Assembly: GCA_020632655.1 (NCBI GenBank)
Contig: JACKFD010000003.1
Location: 310,001 to 374,000 of the forward strand
DNA from: Spirochaetaceae bacterium
GTDB taxonomy: Bacteria > Myxococcota_A > UBA9160 > UBA4427
Direction of reading: 5' to 3'
Length of the DNA: 64,000 nt
The notes under the pieces are model-generated. The model searched no databases, was not told the origin of the DNA, and saw nothing but the letters and a program-made list of their open reading frames with translations. Shown piece by piece: positions 8,448 through 17,087 of this stretch. Positions within the stretch are counted from its first letter, which is position 1, and every line of letters begins with the position of its first letter. Both the position numbers and the translations under genes were made by a program.

Positions 8448-9683
8448 GTGAGCGAGGCCTATCGCGTGCTCGGGACCACCTTCGATTCGGCGGCTGCGCT
8501 CGAGCGCGAGTGGAACGCCAATCTCGCAAAGGGCGGCGTGTTCGTGCCGGGGCGCTTCGAGCTGCTCCATCGCGAGCCCGTGCTCGTCTTCGTCGATCTG
8601 CCCTTCGCCGGCAAGGCGCTCGATCTCGAGGGCCGCGTCGTCCACTGCGTCCCGCCGGAGTTCGAGGAGCGCGGCGGGCGTGTCGGCGTCGCCGTCGAGC
8701 TCCGGGAGACGCCGGGTGAGCTCTCCACGCGGATCGAGTCGTTGCTCGGCCTGCGTTTCGAGGCCGAGTCGGAACGGGGCGGGGCGGAAGGGCGGGCGGC
8801 ACCGCGCGCGGTGGCCCATGTGCGTGCGCGCGTGACGGCGCCGGGGCACGATCCGATCGAAGGTCGGACGCGGAATCTCAGCCTCGCTGGCGTGCTGATC
8901 GCCGTACCGGGCGAGGCCCCGCCCGTCGGCGAAAAGGTGCTCGTCACGATCGGTCATGCGACGAGCGGCGAGGAGCGCACGCTGCCGGGCGTCATCGCGC
9001 GCCACGAGCTCGACGACCGGGGTGGAATCTCGGGAATCGGCATCCGTTTCGAGTTCGAAGGGCCCGAGGCGCGGGAGTGCGAGGCCTTCGTCTCGCGCAT
9101 CAAGGCGAGCGAGCATGCGCGACGGCTCGGTGCGATCACGGGCTCCCTCGACACCCTCGGCCTCGACGAGCTGCTCACCAGCTTCGGGCAATGCGTGCCG
9201 CGGGGGCGCTTCACGCTCGTGCGCGGCGGACAGGTCGGCACGGCGCAGGTCGAGGGCGGGCGGCTGCAGAGCGCGCAGCTCGGGGCGTGCGTCGGCATCA
9301 AGGCCCTCGTGCGGCTGCTGGCCTGGGACACGGGCGAGTTCGAGTTCCATCCGAACGGTCCCGCGGAGGCCGCGGGCGCTCCGCTCGGTCTACCGATCGA
9401 GGTCGCGCTCCTCGAAGCGGCGCGGATCCTCGACGAGGATCGTCTGTCCCCGCGCCGGCGGCTCGATCCGACGCGCCGGGTCGCCATCGTGCCCGAGACC
9501 CTTCCAGGCGCCGCGGGGCCCTCGAAGCTCGAACAGCAGATTCTCGATCTCGCCGGCAGCGGGACCCCGGTCTCGCGGTTGCTCGATGGCATCGCCGAGA
9601 CGGATGCCCGGATCGAGGACACCCTGCTCGATCTCGTCGAGCGGGGTCTGCTCCATCTCGAGACGGCCGCGTCGGCGGTCTGA
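8448..9683 (+). CDS. PilZ-like and DUF4388 domain protein
   Basis: A 411-residue soluble protein. Residues about 10-105 and 115-220 each look like a PilZ-type beta barrel; the second contains TRNLSLAGVLI, matching the D/NxSxxG half of the c-di-GMP-binding signature. Residues about 225-330 (ITGSLDTLGLDELLTSFGQC to WDTGEFEFHP) match DUF4388, a regulatory domain frequent in Myxococcota and relatives. The C-terminal 80 residues (KLEQQILDLAGSGTPVSRLL) resemble the small helical modules often joined to DUF4388. GTG 8448 was chosen because GGAGGA lies 5 nt upstream and the alignable region begins there. The EAL protein follows after 88 bp, so receptor and phosphodiesterase are neighbours. Role inferred as c-di-GMP signalling. 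Confidence 0.72.
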   Translation: MSEAYRVLGTTFDSAAALEREWNANLAKGGVFVPGRFELLHREPVLVFVDLPFAGKALDLEGRVVHCVPPEFEERGGRVGVAVELRETPGELSTRIESLLGLRFEAESERGGAEGRAAPRAVAHVRARVTAPGHDPIEGRTRNLSLAGVLIAVPGEAPPVGEKVLVTIGHATSGEERTLPGVIARHELDDRGGISGIGIRFEFEGPEARECEAFVSRIKASEHARRLGAITGSLDTLGLDELLTSFGQCVPRGRFTLVRGGQVGTAQVEGGRLQSAQLGACVGIKALVRLLAWDTGEFEFHPNGPAEAAGAPLGLPIEVALLEAARILDEDRLSPRRRLDPTRRVAIVPETLPGAAGPSKLEQQILDLAGSGTPVSRLLDGIAETDARIEDTLLDLVERGLLHLETAASAV

Positions 9684-9771
9684 GCGGAGCCGGGCGAGCG
9701 CTGCACGGAAGCAGGTCTGCCACCCCGCAGGAAACCTCAACGCGCGCCCCGCGCCGACCGATCCACGCCCC

Positions 9772-11043
9772 ATGTCGACCGACCCGCACAGCGCCCACTC
9801 CGGCGAGCCCCGCACTCGCTGCGCGACCTTCAGCGAACGCTTCGAAGACCTCGGCGAGGCCTTCGAGGCCGCCGGCGCCGTCGGCCTCGTGCTCTTCTCT
9901 GCGCCGATGCTCGCGGAGGTCGAGCGTCGACATGGGCATCGCGCCCGGGAGACCTGTCTCGAGACGCTGCGTCTGCGGATCGGCGAGGTCGCCGCGGATC
10001 GACTGCGTCACGACTACGTGGTCTGTCCGGCGGAGCCGGGCTGCGACGAGATCCTCGTCCTGCTCTTTCGGCGACCGGGCTCGGCGGCCTTCTTCCGCAC
10101 CGAGATGCCGGGCTTCCGGCGCGAGGTCGCCCGCGCCCTCGAGGCGGAGGGTGGCCAGGTCTTCTATCCCTATCTGCGCGGTCCCGCGCGGCTGCCGAGC
10201 GGCGTGGCCGTCGAGCTGCGCAATCCCCAGTTCGGCAACGCGACGCAGCTGCGGCGACTCGTGGACGAGGCGCGTCGCGACTGTCTGCACGACGCCGAGG
10301 CCGCGCGGCGGGACGAGCGCCACGGTCTGCTCACGACGATCCTCGACCAGCGCATCTATTCCGTCTACGAGCCCATCGTCGAGGTCGGGAGTCGGACGGT
10401 CTACGGCTACGAGGCCCTCGCGCGCGGACCGGAGGGCTCGCGCTTCCACTCGCCCGCCGCGCTCTTCGGCGCCGCCGAGCGCTACGGGCTCGTCTTCGAG
10501 CTCGACTGTGTCTGCCGCGAGAGCGGGCTCTGCGGCGCGGTCGATTTTCCGGCCGGCACCAAGCTCTTCCTGAACATCCGGCCGACGACGATCCACGACC
10601 CGAGCTTCCGCGGAAAACGACTGATCCGCACCCTCGAGGAGCGCGGCCTGACGCCGCACGACGTCGTCTTCGAGATCTCGGAGCAGGAGTCGATCCGCAG
10701 CTTCGGCGCCTTCCGCGAAATGCGCGACGACTACCGGAGCCTCGGCTTCCAGTTCGCCCTCGACGATACGGGTGCGGGCTACGCGGGCCTCGAAGAGCTG
10801 CTCGAGGTCGAGCCCGACTACATCAAGATCGATCGTGCGATGGTCTCGGGCGTCGACCAGGATCCGGCGCGCCAGGACGTGCTCGCGGCGCTCTTGACGA
10901 TGGCCGAGAAGATGGGCGCGCGCGTGATCGGCGAGGGGCTCGACACGCTCGAGGAGCTCGAGATGCTGGGGCGGCTCGGCATCCACTTCGGGCAGGGATG
11001 GCTCTTCGGACGGCCGACGCCGCTACGCGCCGCTACCGACTGA
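9772..11043 (+). CDS. EAL-domain protein (c-di-GMP phosphodiesterase) with degenerate N-terminal domain
   Basis: A 423-residue protein. Residues 1-180 look like a reduced GGDEF or sensor fold with no GGDEF motif. Residues 185-420 are an EAL domain with the metal- and substrate-binding residues still recognisable: the E of YEALARG (about 214), FLNIRP, FEISEQ, the double Asp in LDDTGAG (331-332), IKIDRAM, the Glu in IGEGLDT, and QGWLFGRP at the end. It is therefore probably an active enzyme that hydrolyses c-di-GMP to pGpG, although DDTGAG and GEGLD replace the more usual DDFGTG and AEGVE. No signal peptide. Its TGA is also the outer end of the left inverted repeat of the transposase-like element. 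Confidence 0.85.
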   Translation: MSTDPHSAHSGEPRTRCATFSERFEDLGEAFEAAGAVGLVLFSAPMLAEVERRHGHRARETCLETLRLRIGEVAADRLRHDYVVCPAEPGCDEILVLLFRRPGSAAFFRTEMPGFRREVARALEAEGGQVFYPYLRGPARLPSGVAVELRNPQFGNATQLRRLVDEARRDCLHDAEAARRDERHGLLTTILDQRIYSVYEPIVEVGSRTVYGYEALARGPEGSRFHSPAALFGAAERYGLVFELDCVCRESGLCGAVDFPAGTKLFLNIRPTTIHDPSFRGKRLIRTLEERGLTPHDVVFEISEQESIRSFGAFREMRDDYRSLGFQFALDDTGAGYAGLEELLEVEPDYIKIDRAMVSGVDQDPARQDVLAALLTMAEKMGARVIGEGLDTLEELEMLGRLGIHFGQGWLFGRPTPLRAATD

Positions 11044-11068
11044 GACGTGGCCCGAAGATTTCCCTCGG
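11041..11068 (+). repeat. Left inverted repeat of the transposase-like element
   Basis: 28 bp beginning TGAGACGTGG. Its first three bases are the stop codon of the upstream EAL gene. Confidence 0.65.
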
Positions 11069-11093
11069 CACGCGATCTGCGTAGTCGGCGGGG

Positions 11094-12194
11094 ATGGATG
11101 ACCTCTCCCCCTACCGCCGCCCCCCGTTCTGCCCCCACGCCGCCTGCGATTCCCGTTCGCATCCAGCCACCTGGCGCTTCATCAAGAAGGGCTTCTACCT
11201 CCGCAATCGCAGACCCCACCGAGTCCAGAAGTACCAGTGTTCACGCTGCCGGCGCTACTTCAGCGCCTCCTCCTTCTCCACCCGCTACTGGCTCCGAAGG
11301 CCCGAGCTCCTCGAGCCCGTCTTCCATCGACTCGTCGCCTGCTCCGGATTCCGCCAGATCGCCCGCGAGTACGGTGTCTCGCACTCGACGATTCGGAGGA
11401 TGAGCGACCGGCTGGGGCGGCACTGTCTGCTCTTCCACGAGCGACGTAGACCGAAGTCTTGTCCGACCGAGCCGCTCGTCCTCGACGGGTTCCGGAGCTT
11501 CGAGCACAGCCAGTACTGGCCGATGGACCTGAACCTCGTCGTGGGCGGCGAGAGTCTCTTCGTCTACGGGTTCAACGATGCGGAGCTGCGGCGGAGCGGG
11601 ACGATGCGGCCGGCTCAGGCTGCGAAGCGGGAGCTCCTCGAGAAGCGCTATGGCCGGCCGGATCCGCAGGCGACGCGGAAGCGGGTGGAGGAGCTGTTGC
11701 GGCGGGTCGTGCCACCGGGTGGGGCCGTGGTGCTTCGGAGCGACGAGCACCAGGCGTATCCGAGGGCGATCGGCCGGATCCGGGATCGGACGTTCATCCA
11801 TGAGCAGACGAGCTCGAAGGTGGCTCGGACGACGAAGAACCCACTCTTCGCGGTGAACCTGTCGGATCTGCTGATCCGGCACTCGAGTGCGAATCACAAG
11901 CGGGAGACGATTGCGTTCTCGAAGCGGCGGCAGTCGGCGCTGTATCGGTTGGCGATCTGGAGCGTGTGGCGGAACTACGTGAAGGATCGGTCGGAGAATT
12001 GGAGGCGGGGGACGCCGGCAAGGGCCGTGGGCATCGCCGAGCGGTCGCTCTCGGTTCGAGAGGTCTTGGCGCGGCGGTGTTTTCCGTGGCGGATTCAGGG
12101 AATCCGTGGGTGGCTGGCGGCGTGCTACTTCGGGCGGATCGGGACGAGGGCGATCGGGCGGTGTGGGGCGCACGACGCGAGGTATGCGGTGTAG
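11094..12194 (+). CDS. Transposase-like protein with zinc-ribbon and HTH N-terminus
   Basis: A 366-residue basic protein. The N-terminus has two cysteine pairs (CPHAAC and CSRC, residues about 13-53), a zinc ribbon like that of IS1-type InsA or IS1595 transposases, followed by a helix-turn-helix (FRQIAREYGVSHSTIRRM, about 85-102). The rest contains candidate DDE residues: Asp in LVLDGFRSFE, Asp in LRSDEHQAYP, and Glu in HKRETIAFSKRR. It is a single-frame protein, unlike the frameshifted insAB of IS1. The gene fills the space between the inverted repeats and is intact. Family membership below the DDE level was not resolved. Confidence 0.6.
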   Translation: MDDLSPYRRPPFCPHAACDSRSHPATWRFIKKGFYLRNRRPHRVQKYQCSRCRRYFSASSFSTRYWLRRPELLEPVFHRLVACSGFRQIAREYGVSHSTIRRMSDRLGRHCLLFHERRRPKSCPTEPLVLDGFRSFEHSQYWPMDLNLVVGGESLFVYGFNDAELRRSGTMRPAQAAKRELLEKRYGRPDPQATRKRVEELLRRVVPPGGAVVLRSDEHQAYPRAIGRIRDRTFIHEQTSSKVARTTKNPLFAVNLSDLLIRHSSANHKRETIAFSKRRQSALYRLAIWSVWRNYVKDRSENWRRGTPARAVGIAERSLSVREVLARRCFPWRIQGIRGWLAACYFGRIGTRAIGRCGAHDARYAV

Positions 12195-12240
12195 GCGTAG
12201 GCGGGACGGCGATGGGATGCCGCAGTCGGATCGCGAGCGG

Positions 12241-12268
12241 CCAGGGGAAATTTTCGGTCCACGTTTCA
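12241..12268 (-). repeat. Right inverted repeat of the transposase-like element
   Basis: Read on the minus strand it begins TGAAACGTGG and matches the left end at 23 of 28 positions. The first three bases are the stop codon of the minus-strand SDR gene. Confidence 0.65.
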
Positions 12269-13132
12269 GCCCCAGACGGCGTTTGGTTCCAGACCGACGA
12301 GCCGCTCGCTCTCGATCCAGAGACGCCGGGCGAGGTCCGCGTCCCGGGCCCGGGCCGAGACCTTTGCGGGTTTCTCGTTCTCGAAGTAGGTGCCGTTCGG
12401 GGCGTCGAGATCCGGATCGCTGCAGAGGCGGATCGACGTCGCAGCGCCCTGCTCGGGCGTCTTGAAGAAGAGTGCCAGAGCCGGGAGCAGGACCTTGGCG
12501 ATGCCTCCGTTGTTCGCACCGAGACGCGTCGCGACTGCCCCCGGGTGGAGCGACCAGATACGCAGGTCCCGCCCTTCGAGGCGCCGTGCGAGCTCGTTCG
12601 TGAAGAGGATGTTGCAGAGCTTCGACGCGCCGTAGACGCGCATCGTCGAGTAGCGCCGCCGCGAATGCAGGTCGTCGGGGTCGAGGCGGGCGAAACGATG
12701 GGCGCCGGAGGAGACGTTCACGACACGCGCACCGGGCGTCTCGAGCAGCCGCGGCAGGACGCGATGGGTCAGCAGGAAGGGGGCCAGGTGATTGACGGCG
12801 AAGGTCGTCTCGTAGCCGTCCGGCGTCTCGCTGCGGCCGAGCATCGTGACGCCGGCGTTGTTCAGCAGCACGTCGACGCGAGGCAGCTCCCGGGCGAGGG
12901 CCTCGCCGACCCGGGCGACCTCCTCGAGCCGCTCGAAGTCCGCCTGGAAGAGGCGCACGCAGGGGCGGCCGACGGCGGCCTCGATCCGGCCGCGGGTCGC
13001 CTCGCCGCGCTCCCGGGAGCGACACACGATGGCGACGTCCGCGCCGTGTTGGGCGAGCGCCCGCGCGGACGCCTCGCCGATTCCGGAGGTCCCGCCCGTC
13101 ACGATGCAGGTCTTGCCGTTCATGTCCGCCAC
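12266..13132 (-). CDS. Short-chain dehydrogenase/reductase
   Basis: A 288-residue NAD(P)-dependent oxidoreductase of the classical SDR superfamily, closest in form to the retinol dehydrogenase/protochlorophyllide reductase-like group. Cofactor motif TGGTSGIG (residues 12-19) with an Arg-rich loop CRSRERGEATR after beta-2 suggests NADP(H). NNAG at 91-94, Ser about 141, and catalytic Tyr167 and Lys171 in VYGASKL are all present. The GTG start at 13132 has GGAGGG about 8 nt upstream; ATG 13123 is an alternative. The substrate cannot be told. The gene ends exactly at the right end of the transposase-like element. Confidence 0.88.
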   Translation of the reverse strand: MADMNGKTCIVTGGTSGIGEASARALAQHGADVAIVCRSRERGEATRGRIEAAVGRPCVRLFQADFERLEEVARVGEALARELPRVDVLLNNAGVTMLGRSETPDGYETTFAVNHLAPFLLTHRVLPRLLETPGARVVNVSSGAHRFARLDPDDLHSRRRYSTMRVYGASKLCNILFTNELARRLEGRDLRIWSLHPGAVATRLGANNGGIAKVLLPALALFFKTPEQGAATSIRLCSDPDLDAPNGTYFENEKPAKVSARARDADLARRLWIESERLVGLEPNAVWG

Positions 13133-13202
13133 GTCCCTTCCCTCCGTCGATCGTCTCGCCGATCCATCCCGACGCCCGCGCGGCAGCGCGCCCCGCAGCG
13201 CC

Positions 13203-14201
13203 TCAAGCCTGGACGGCTTCGGCTCTCGCGCCGTCTCCGTCCGTCATGAGGCCGAAGGCCTCGGCGAAGAACCCGCCTACGCGATCCCGGAGCAGCGCGT
13301 GCATCTCCGCCTCCCCGCGCAGCTCCGCGAAGGGTCGCGTCGGTCGTAGCTGGCTCGCGCGCGGGTTGTTCTCGTGCATGCGATGGAGCAGCGCCAGACC
13401 GTCGCAGAAGTGGAAATGGTCGGCGCGGTCGATGATCTCGAGTCGGGCGGCGGGGCCCAGGCGGTCGACGAGCGGAAGGATGCTGGTCTCGAGATCGACC
13501 AGCACGTCGTCCGCGGCGGCGAGCAGGAGCGCGTGCACGCCGGGCGGCAGCGGGAGCTCGCCGGGATCGAAGGCGCGGCGCCCGACGAAGGGCTCGGCGA
13601 CGGGAGCCAGCGCGCAGACGGCACGCACCCGGCGCTCGCGCGCCGCCCCCTTGATGGCGGTCCAACCGCCGAAGGAGTGGCCGAGGAGTCCGAGGCGTTC
13701 GGGGTCGACCGGGGGCAGCTGACGCGGGTCGAGCGCGATCGCGCCGGGTCGGTCGACGAGCGATCGCAGGGCATCGACGAGGTCGCCGGGGCGTCGCGTC
13801 CGGGCGGCGCGATGGACCTCGCGTCGCGCGGCATCGTCGTCGCCGAGGGCAGCCATCTCGGCGAACGTGTTGCCGACGTGGTCCGGTGCGATCACGATCG
13901 CGCCCAGCCGCGCGAGGTGGGTCGTCAGGAAGGTGGACTGGAGGGCGAAGCCCGAGTTGCCGTGGGAGAAGGCGACGACGGGGCAGGGTGTTCCGATCGG
14001 CTGCAGGCCCGGGCTCGCGTCGTGCGGGAGACCGAGGGGATGGGGCGCGGGGGCGGGGCGCGGCTGCCCGGGCGGAACGGCCGGATACCAGACGGTCGTT
14101 GGCAGCTGGCGCGTCGGGTCCTCGGACGAGACCACGACCGTCTGGCGCACGCCGACGGCGAAGGGGGCCTGGGCGGTGGGCAGGGCGGCGCGCGGGCACA
14201 T
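13203..14201 (-). CDS. Alpha/beta hydrolase of the dienelactone hydrolase / PAF-acetylhydrolase type
   Basis: A 332-residue hydrolase. The N-terminal strand PFAVGVRQTVVV with LPTTVWYPA is typical of PAF-acetylhydrolase-like and dienelactone hydrolase-like proteins. The oxyanion region AFSHGNSGF is at 78-85, the nucleophile Ser176 lies in GHSFGG, a candidate acid Asp is at 231-232 and the His in DHFHFCDG is at 262-264. No clear signal peptide. The ATG at 14201 lies 7 bp from a TACAAA box with no ribosome site, which suggests a leaderless mRNA. The natural substrate (short-chain ester or lipid) is unknown. Confidence 0.82.
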   Translation of the reverse strand: MCPRAALPTAQAPFAVGVRQTVVVSSEDPTRQLPTTVWYPAVPPGQPRPAPAPHPLGLPHDASPGLQPIGTPCPVVAFSHGNSGFALQSTFLTTHLARLGAIVIAPDHVGNTFAEMAALGDDDAARREVHRAARTRRPGDLVDALRSLVDRPGAIALDPRQLPPVDPERLGLLGHSFGGWTAIKGAARERRVRAVCALAPVAEPFVGRRAFDPGELPLPPGVHALLLAAADDVLVDLETSILPLVDRLGPAARLEIIDRADHFHFCDGLALLHRMHENNPRASQLRPTRPFAELRGEAEMHALLRDRVGGFFAEAFGLMTDGDGARAEAVQA

Positions 14202-14237
14202 GCCCGTGTTTGTATGTCGCGCCCCGCGCTGCGGCAA
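14202..14237 (-). promoter_or_regulatory. Candidate sigma-70 promoter giving a leaderless mRNA
   Basis: On the minus strand, TTGCCG (14232-14237), a 17-bp spacer and TACAAA (14209-14214) stand 7 bp before the ATG at 14201. The predicted transcription start coincides with the A of the ATG. Each hexamer matches consensus at four of six positions. Confidence 0.5.
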
Positions 14238-14320
14238 GGGTCGCCGATGAGGCGCCGGGCCCGAAGGACGAGGCGCGCCGGGTGGGGGGCCTGGGCGAGG
14301 GGATCGATGCGCGCCGGGGG

Positions 14321-16870
14321 TCAGGCCTCGGCGAGGGGATCGACGCGAGCGATCAGATGGAGCGCGGGCGCCAGGCCCGCCTCGATCTTGCGGTCGTCGA
14401 CGTCGGCCAGCTGGCGCAGGAAGCGTCGATCCCGCGCGGCGTCGGGATCGAAGTTCGCGCCGATGCCCGGCTGCAGGAAGGGCTCGACCAGGAAGCCGAA
14501 CTGCGCGCAGAGATCGAAGCGGAAGCGCGCGCGAAGGGCGCTCCAAAGGCCGTTGGCCGGGCCGTGTCGGAGCCGTCGATAGGCGTCGCTCCAGCTGGTC
14601 GCGCGACCGCCGCCGTCCGCGAGGCGGGTATAGCGCTCGGGCATCCGCTTCCAGATCCGATCCCCGATCGCCGCGATCTCGGCGGGCGCCGTGAGCGGGG
14701 CGACGCCGGTCGCCTCGATGAAGAGCAGGCACGCGCCCTCGCGGGCCTGGGCCTCGAGCACGGGAAGCCACTCGTCGACGTCATCCTCGGCCGAGAGGAA
14801 GTCGCTCGACACGATGACCGCGGGAGCCAGTGCGTCGAGTCGATCGGCGAGTGCACCCGCCGAGGACCACTCCGGCAGGCGCTCGATCAATCCCGCGATC
14901 GGAGCCTCGCTCGGTCGGCGCGCACCCGATCGGCCGCGTGCAGCGCCGGGCGCGGTGTCGCCGACGTGGATCCGGAAGCTCGGCGCCCCCTGTGCGATCA
15001 GCGAATCGGCCAGGGGCCATGCCCTGGCCTCGGCGTCGCGGCCCAGCAGCACGATGGCCAGATCGTCGTGGGGTGATCGGGCGCGCTGTGCGAGCGGCGC
15101 CGCGAGCAGGTCCGCAACGCGATCGAGTCCCATCGGTCCGAAGTGGCGCTGGACCTGGTCGTCGAGCCAGACCTCGAAGATCGCTGGGCGCGCTCCGCTC
15201 GAGACGGGCGCGCCGTCGGCGCGGCGCGAGGGCTCGCCGGGCAGCTCGACCCGGTCGTGGCCCGCGAACGGGCGCGCCGGTCCATCGGACTGCGTCGCGC
15301 GTCGGGACTCGGCGTTCGACGCGTCGATCCGAGCGCTTCCGATCCCGACGACGTCGTCCGCCTCGTCTGCGAGCAGGGCGCGGAGCTCGGCCAGCTCGAC
15401 GCGCGACGTCGGGAAGCGGATGCCGGCGGCGCGAGCCCGCTCGGCGTCGTCGCTCGGTGGCGTGTCGGTCGAGCCGGCGGCTTCCGGGCCGTCGGCGTCG
15501 GGCGCGTGGGCCGAGCTGGCCTGCTCGGCGTCGCGCCGTGTCGCGCGCACGGCTTCCGGTACGGACGCGCCGAGCGCGGCCGCCTCGAGGCTTTCGACCA
15601 GATCGCCGGCGGAGTCTTCGGGAGCCGCGAGCGCCAGCGTCTCCCGCAATCGGGCCAGCACCGCCTGGCTCGCGGTGTGTCGACGCCGCTCCTGCTCGAA
15701 GGCGCGACGGGCCGTGTCGAGCGCCCGATCCTGGGCCTCCAGGCGGTCGTGGAGCGACTCGACGCGGGCGTCCCGGGCGGCGAGCTCGGCGTCGCGCTGG
15801 GCGAGCATCCGGCGCAGCAGCGCGCGATCGGCCTCGCGGGTCTCGGCCTCGCGCTCGAGCACCTCGAGTCGTTCGCGCAGATGTCTCCGGTCGGCCTCGA
15901 GGCCCGCGAGGGTCGCCTCGAGCTCGGCGATGCGGGCGATCCGTGTCGCCTGCTCGGCCGCCGTGGGCGCCTCGCTGCGGGCGTTCGCGGTCGCCTCCGC
16001 GGTATTTCGCGTCGGGGCCTCGGCGGGCCCTCGCTCGAGTGCGTCGAGGCGCGTGCGCAGGCGTCCGAGCTCGCTGCGCTGGGAGGTCGCCGTCTCGCGG
16101 GCGAGGGCGAGTGTGGTCCGCAGCGCGCGCAGCTCGGCGCGCGTCTCCTCGAGCTCGGCGGCTGCGTCGGCGCGCGGCTGGGCGGGCGCGTCGGGTGCGA
16201 CCTCGACCGCGCGCGCGTCGACATGGGGGGTCGGCACCGATCGCTCGCTGGTCCGTGCATCCGGCTCCGTCGCGCGGGCGAGGGGGCGTGTCTGCCAGGC
16301 CCCCGCACCCTGGCGCGGAGCCGGTGCGGACGGCGTTGCCTCGGCGTCTTCTTCGAGGGCCTGGCGCGCTCGATCGAGCTCCTCCCGGATCGCGCGTTCG
16401 CGGCGATGGGCCTCGTCGGCGAGCCGCCGGGCCTCCCGGGCATCGAGCAGTCGCCCGGTCTCGGCGGGCGCCGGAGTCGCGCTCACGATCGGGGCGGGGG
16501 GCTGGCTCGAGGCGGACGGGGCGGCTGCGTCCCGATGGCGCAGGCGCTCGATCTCGAGCGATCGCGCGTGCAGGGCGGAGCGCAGTCGGTCGAGCTCCTC
16601 GTCGCGGTCCGGGCTCGAGGCGACGTGGCCGCCGCCCGAGATCGTCGCCGGGTCCGCCAGCAGCGAGAATCCGGCGAGCGGCGCCTCGGTCGACCCGTCC
16701 GGCGCCGCGTCGGGGCCCGCCTCGTCGTTCGTTCGGAACGCCTGCGGACGGTTCGCGGCAGCGCGCCGCTCGCGCAGCGCGCGCGTACGGCTTCGTCTCG
16801 GATTCTCGGAGCCGGAGGGGATCTCGTGCGGCACTCGGGGCCCGTCCTCGCGCAGTCTCCTCCTTCCCAT
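14321..16870 (-). CDS. Large coiled-coil protein with a Rossmann-like C-terminal region, function unknown
   Basis: About 849 residues. The first 80 are Arg/Pro-rich. Residues about 90-450 are highly charged Ala/Glu/Arg heptads (for example ELRALRTTLALARETATSQR) expected to form long coiled coils. A low-complexity linker follows, and the last 300 residues form a globular part with alternating hydrophobic strands (LAIVLLGRDAEAR, FRIHVGD, PAVIVSSDFL, GACLLFIEATG). That order recalls a class I methyltransferase fold, but no glycine-rich SAM-binding motif is seen. No signal peptide or membrane segment. The start is uncertain: ATG 16870 is used, and an in-frame ATG exists at 16954; neither has a good ribosome site. 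Confidence 0.55.
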   Translation of the reverse strand: MGRRRLREDGPRVPHEIPSGSENPRRSRTRALRERRAAANRPQAFRTNDEAGPDAAPDGSTEAPLAGFSLLADPATISGGGHVASSPDRDEELDRLRSALHARSLEIERLRHRDAAAPSASSQPPAPIVSATPAPAETGRLLDAREARRLADEAHRRERAIREELDRARQALEEDAEATPSAPAPRQGAGAWQTRPLARATEPDARTSERSVPTPHVDARAVEVAPDAPAQPRADAAAELEETRAELRALRTTLALARETATSQRSELGRLRTRLDALERGPAEAPTRNTAEATANARSEAPTAAEQATRIARIAELEATLAGLEADRRHLRERLEVLEREAETREADRALLRRMLAQRDAELAARDARVESLHDRLEAQDRALDTARRAFEQERRRHTASQAVLARLRETLALAAPEDSAGDLVESLEAAALGASVPEAVRATRRDAEQASSAHAPDADGPEAAGSTDTPPSDDAERARAAGIRFPTSRVELAELRALLADEADDVVGIGSARIDASNAESRRATQSDGPARPFAGHDRVELPGEPSRRADGAPVSSGARPAIFEVWLDDQVQRHFGPMGLDRVADLLAAPLAQRARSPHDDLAIVLLGRDAEARAWPLADSLIAQGAPSFRIHVGDTAPGAARGRSGARRPSEAPIAGLIERLPEWSSAGALADRLDALAPAVIVSSDFLSAEDDVDEWLPVLEAQAREGACLLFIEATGVAPLTAPAEIAAIGDRIWKRMPERYTRLADGGGRATSWSDAYRRLRHGPANGLWSALRARFRFDLCAQFGFLVEPFLQPGIGANFDPDAARDRRFLRQLADVDDRKIEAGLAPALHLIARVDPLAEA

Positions 16871-17087
16871 CGGTCCGAAGCGGGAAGTCTTGAGAGGACG
16901 AGGCGTTAGGCCGGGCCCTGCGCGGGGGCTGCACGCCGGCGGAGGGGGTGCCATCGGGCCTCCGCCCGGGTCGGCGCCGGGTGGATACCCGGCATCCTCG
17001 CCCTCCGGACCGCATCACAGCCCGGACCACCGGACGCGACGGTCGATCCCCTGGTGGCGCCTTGCGAGGCGGCGATCTTCGTGTGGA

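Larger units (their letters stand above)
11041..12268. mobile_element. Transposase-like element bracketed by imperfect inverted repeats
   Basis: A 1228-bp unit with a single gene. The left end 11041-11068 and the reverse complement of 12241-12268 agree at 23 of 28 positions (shared core ACGTGG, CCGAA, ATTTCCC). The two ends coincide with the TGA stops of the flanking convergent genes (EAL protein at left, SDR at right). No clear target-site duplication is seen. It could be an insertion sequence or its domesticated remnant. The ends are visible; mobility is inferred. Confidence 0.6.

Noticed and set aside
8956..9771. Upstream extension of the EAL protein frame through the PilZ-DUF4388 gene
   Set aside because: The extension is Arg/Ser-rich shadow of the PilZ gene in another frame; the ATG at 9772 begins the recognisable domain.
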